In this document: in pieces, positions 29,516 to 33,196 of the stretch
Position numbering within the stretch: the first letter of the stretch is position 1
Layout of the letters: each line of letters starts with the position of its first letter
Assembly (NCBI GenBank): GCA_003024175.1
Contig: MDYQ01000268.1
Coordinates: 1-33,196, forward strand
Origin: Planoprotostelium fungivorum
Taxonomy: Eukaryota > Evosea > Variosea > Cavosteliida > Cavosteliaceae
Reading direction: 5' to 3'
Length of the DNA stretch: 33,196 nucleotides
Program-made: the position numbers and the translations under genes
Notes under the pieces: model-generated
What the model was told of the DNA's origin: nothing
Seen by the model: the letters and a program-made list of their open reading frames with translations, nothing else
Database searches by the model: none

Positions 29516-30328
29516 AGATCGACTTTGTTCGTGACGATGGTCTAACAGCTCATACTAGACCCGACGGATTATTCTCACTTTTTTTGTAATTGCATCACTG
29601 TAGAAGACAGTTGTAAGAGGCGTAATCCACCGAGACGAACTGACCGTCACTCTGAATGTAACTGTTACGAGATCAAATACAAATGGGTTACGCACTCAAG
29701 CAACGAGCAACGATGAGATGTTTCAGGAGTTTAAATTTCACCACCACCGACGAAATTGGACGATGACAGAAGAGATGAAGGAAGGCGTCTCGCCCAACAC
29801 GACGATCTCGTCATCTAGCGTACGAATCTATGAGGCAGTTCGACGTGACACACTTGTAGAAAAAAAAAACATCGTGTGAATCTTGTCTCATAACGGTTCA
29901 TCACCAAATACCATCTACACCAATCATCTGACGACGCACATTGCAAGTGACACGGATGCACGATGAAGCATCACATTCGGAAATTTATCTCACAGAGAGG
30001 TTCCTCTCACATGCGCGGAACCAGCATCAACACAAGGCCCTGAAAGACAATCTTTCACATAGATATCCGGTGCAGGGGTCATGTTCTGTCCCATCGTTCG
30101 GTCGTTGTTCTCATGCATGCTCTGCTCGTGTTCGGCGATTTCCGATACGTAAATAGAAATGTGGGCGAAAATAACCACCCCGGAGGCTTCCCTGGTATTC
30201 CCGTGTGCATGAGGTTTACCAGCCCTCGGGTACGACTGGTGCAGGTCCTACGGCCCGATTCTACTCTCCTCTTCCTCATTCTCTCATCTCACGAAAGACA
30301 ACAATACAACACGAACACGAACGTTACC
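29516..30328. other. Intergenic, about 0.8 kb, no gene supported
   Basis: Divergent spacer between the 7TM gene and the GH72 gene. Short open frames (for example 29941-30156 plus) have no family resemblance and no splice partners. Contains an A run at 29860-29869. Likely promoters and leaders. Confidence 0.4.
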
Positions 30329-32564
30329 ATGAGACACGCACTGACCCTTCTGATGGGTTTCCTCTGCTTGGCATTGGCCGTCAACCCCATCACCGTGAGA
30401 TGAGATGCGTTCGATGGAAGACTCATCTTCTCTCAGGTGAAAGGAACCAAGTTCTTTGATAGCGTCACCGGCGATCAGTTTTACGTAAGTGATGCTTCGT
30501 ATGACACCTCGCTGAACCTCTACAGGTCGTCGGAGTAGATTATCAACCCTCCTCAGACCCTATCGCCGACATTGCAGGCCTCCAGAGGTGGAGATGCATC
30601 ATCCTGACATCTCTCGATCTCATCTCTCACAGAGACATTCCCCTCTTGAAGGACTTGGGTGTCAACGCCATCCGAATTTACACTCTCAACGTCCAGTCCG
30701 ATCAATCACAAGGCATGCAACTCTTAGAGCAGAATGGCATCTACGTCATCTTCGATCTCTCTTCATCTTGGGCTTCCATCAACCCCCAGAATCCTCAGTG
30801 GAACACGGACCTCTTTGCAGCTTACCGACAGAAGATCGACCTCTTCCGATCTCATGCCAACACCCTCGGTTTTCTCGCTGGAAACGAAGTCATGAACGGC
30901 TACTCGGACACGGTCGCTGCTGCCTTCGTAAAAGCTTCCGTGAGAGACTGCAAGACTTACATCAAATCGACCGGCAGGGCCATCCCAGTTGGTTACGCCG
31001 CCACCGACATCGATGCGAACCCCAACATCATGAACTATCTCGACTGCAAAGACGTCGAATCATCCGTCGACTTCTACGGCCTCAACACCTACAGGTGCGT
31101 AGACGCATTGCATCGCATGCGTTGATGATCGAGTTGACCGCGTGACAGGTGGTGTGGTAACAGCAATTTCGATCAGAGCGGCTACTCCGCCTTCGTGGCG
31201 CAATGGAAGAATTACGATGCTCCAGTCATATTCACCGAATACGGTTGCAACCAGCCCTCTCCGAGAGTCTTCACTGAAGTCCAAGCCATATATGGTGATC
31301 AGATGACAGACGTGCTGTCCGGTGGCTTCGTCTACGAATATTCGCAAGAGGTGAGGTGGAATGATGAAACCTCTTCTGATGCATTCATAGGCCAATGGTT
31401 TCGGCCTCGTGAAGATTGATGGAACCACGGCGACAAAGTTGACGGACTACAACAACTTGCAGACTCAGCTGAAGAGTATCAATCCGAAGAAAGTTCAGAT
31501 GAACAGCTACAACCCTACACCCAATGCTGTCGTGGCTTGTCCTCCCGTCAGCTCAGCCTTCTTGTCGTCCGGCGCCTCTCTACCTCCAACACCAGATGAC
31601 GCCCAGTGTTCTTGCGTCTACAACGCTCTCGAGTGCGTCACGGTGAGTTCACGTGATTTCGAGATATCGAATTTATCTTCGAATTTAATCTCATTGATTC
31701 CAGGCCACAACCGATCCCAACCTCATCTCTTCTACCATCGGTTACATCTGCAGTGTGATGTCTTGTCAAGACATCTCCACGAATTCGACGACTGCCACCT
31801 ACGGAAGCTTCTCCGGCTGCTCTGACATCCAGAAGTCTTCCTACATACTCAACGCCTACTATCAGATCTACAAGTCTCAGGGAAGCTCGGCCTGCTCTTT
31901 CAACGGTGCCGGCAAGATCGTACAGCCGTCCCGTCAATGCACCGGGCCAGCACCGACCACCCAGCTGCCTTCCACCTTCACTCCGTCCACGGTATCCACT
32001 CAGGCAGCTCCCACGACTTCTCCATCAGCTTGCACGGACATGTACGCTTCCCTCACGTGCCGCACGTACTCTGAGGATCCGAACAAGGTTGGAGTAGCCA
32101 AGATCACCGATGCCATCAATTACGTCTGCGGCCTCAAGCCTTCGTATTGTAGTGCCATCACCAACGGACAGTACGCCAATTGTAACGCCGCTGAGAGGGT
32201 CTCATGGGCCATCGATCAGTACTACCACGACAACGTGGCTCAGGGAGCTTCTGCTTGTGATTTTGGGGGCATCGGCTCGCTAGCAGCTACCAGCACAACT
32301 TCGACAGTTCAGAACGGTGGAACGACAAGTGCAAACCCCACCAGCAGCGGTGGGATCTCGTCTGAGACGACGGCTACACTTTCCGTTACTCCAACGAGCT
32401 CTAGAGGTTCTACTGCAGTAACAGAAGCGATCACGAGCAGCGCCGGGCAGGAGGACACGAGGACTTTTACAGTATCGACCACTCAGGAGAGGGGACAGAC
32501 GACTTCATCAGCCACCAGATTTCTCCCCGCCGTCTTCTTTGTATTCGCAGTCGCTCTACTCTAA
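30329..32564 (+). CDS. GPI-anchored GH72 beta-1,3-glucanosyltransferase with two X8 domains, 650 aa
   Basis: Elongates or cross-links wall beta-1,3-glucan (Gas/Gel/Phr family). Exons 30329-30394, 30437-30484, 30526-30587, 30633-31094, 31149-31350, 31391-31642 and 31704-32564 join in phase. Signal peptide MRHALTLLMGFLCLALAV; start of the catalytic domain VKGTKFFDSVTGDQFYVVGV; LKDLGVNAIRIYTLN; acid/base in FLAGNEVMN; SSVDFYGLNTYRWCG; nucleophile in VIFTEYGCNQPSPR; GGFVYEYSQE. Two X8 (CBM43) modules follow: CSCVYNALECV to YGSFSGCSDIQKSSYILNAY and ACSFNGAGKIV; then CTDMYASLTC to YANCNAAERVSWAIDQYY and ACDFGGIGS. A Ser/Thr-rich stretch and a C-terminal hydrophobic tail (FLPAVFFVFAVALL) indicate a GPI anchor. 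Fungal GH72 enzymes have at most one such module, so the tandem pair is notable. Confidence 0.93.
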
Positions 32565-32735
32565 ATGAAAGGATAAATCATATACATGATCAAGCATGCT
32601 TCTTCTTTTCGTGCAATAGCAAGTTCATAAATTGGTTGTACAAGGAGAGTTCCCCGATAGCAGGAAAATTGATTACAGATATTTCCGACTGTGTTGTGTC
32701 GCTACAAACAAATGAGCCGTTCTTCCCCCTCACTT

Positions 32736-32806
32736 GGCTCTGTAGTTCAGTGGTAAAATACTACCTTAGGGTGGTAGTGCCTCGGGTTCGATTCCCGACA
32801 GAGCCC
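32736..32806 (+). tRNA. tRNA-Pro(AGG)
   Basis: Acceptor stem GGCTCTG pairs with CAGAGCC; D arm with GTTCAGTGGTAAAATAC; anticodon stem CTACC/GGTAG with loop TTAGGGT, anticodon AGG; T arm TCGGGTTCGATTCCCGA. A TTTT at 32811-32814 would end Pol III transcription. No intron. Confidence 0.93.
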
Positions 32807-33196
32807 CTCCTTTTGCTGTCCCTATCCCAATTTTGGGGTAGATATCATATCTACCTACGCAACCTCGTTGTAGAGAACTATTTCCACGTAGCTGGATACC
32901 AGTGGACAGGTAATAGATGATTGAGTCCATGATCGCACATCTCTCGCTCATTATATGTATCACATTGTTGGAACATTTAACCTTGACATGAAAGATAGAT
33001 CAAGAAGATTGTCGTTTCGTTTATTGATCAATTGCAGCCTCTTAGTCTTCAAGTTCGTATAGCTACGGTATATCTGAAAGAACCCGCACTCCTGACTGAT
33101 GAACGAATGTGATTCAGACAGTCACCATTAACTGGAACCGCCGGTCTGATCAGTTGATAATGTGAGGATCCCTCAGTTCTGAAAGCTATCACAGGC
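32807..33196. other. End of window, no gene supported
   Basis: Follows tRNA-Pro. No exon chain, tRNA or long repeat apart from the short palindrome at 32837-32855. Confidence 0.4.
32837..32855. repeat. 19-bp palindrome downstream of tRNA-Pro
   Basis: GGTAGATAT, a central C, then ATATCTACC: two perfect 9-bp arms around a single base, 31 bp after the tRNA end. Meaning unknown. Confidence 0.7.

Noticed and set aside
29941-30156. Small plus-strand protein before the GH72 gene
   Set aside because: Equally long frames exist on the other strand, and neither shows motifs or splice continuity.
1-33196. CRISPR array, rRNA genes or bacterial operons
   Set aside because: No spaced direct repeats, no rRNA signatures, and nearly all genes have spliceosomal introns.

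Overview
This is nuclear eukaryotic DNA, about 33 kb and gene-dense. Nearly every gene is cut by very short introns (mostly 30-60 nt, donors usually GTGAG, acceptors CAG or TAG), so I built the gene models by joining exons whose reading phases agree. The gene mix is a class I myosin tail, a P2X receptor, DNase II, many F-box and ankyrin-like proteins, GH5 cellulase with a CBM1, and a GPI-anchored GH72 glucanosyltransferase. This fits a walled or cyst-forming amoebozoan, for example a protosteloid amoeba such as Planoprotostelium. That placement is inference from gene content and was not checked by search.

Layout. Positions 1-8.4 kb hold a myosin I tail (partial), an F-box protein, a small Cys-rich membrane protein, a C-terminal piece of a saccharopine-dehydrogenase-like oxidoreductase, a nuclear protein with an SV40-type NLS, a P2X receptor and a coiled-coil membrane protein. 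Positions 8.4-14.6 kb hold two tandem LEA2-domain membrane proteins, phosphatidylinositol synthase, dCMP deaminase and a GH5-CBM1 cellulase. Positions 14.6-16.5 kb are gene-poor but contain a large inverted repeat with a 191-bp identical core. Positions 16.5-22 kb hold an F-box protein, an ankyrin-like protein and DNase II.

The standout is 22.85-27.90 kb. A roughly 4.97-kb tyrosine-recombinase (Crypton-like) DNA transposon sits inside a minus-strand tRNA-Ser gene. The 3' part of that tRNA lies at its left edge and the 5' part at its right edge, with a 4-bp GTGA/TCAC repeat at both junctions. It carries a 15-exon, 1157-codon recombinase gene whose phases are all consistent, with R, R-S-F-R-R, W and Y catalytic motifs. 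Close to its right end it also carries a complete, intron-containing tRNA-Ser(UGA) in the opposite orientation to the broken gene.

Positions 28.3-33.2 kb hold a seven-transmembrane receptor-like protein, a GH72 glucanosyltransferase with two X8 domains and a GPI signal, and tRNA-Pro(AGG).

How the genes relate: GH5-CBM1, GH72 and PI synthase (which supplies inositol lipid for GPI) suggest wall building or prey-wall digestion. dCMP deaminase has a canonical E2F-type TTTCCCGC site 23 bp before its start, and similar sites recur in the window. The P2X and 7TM proteins are likely sensory or osmoregulatory membrane proteins.
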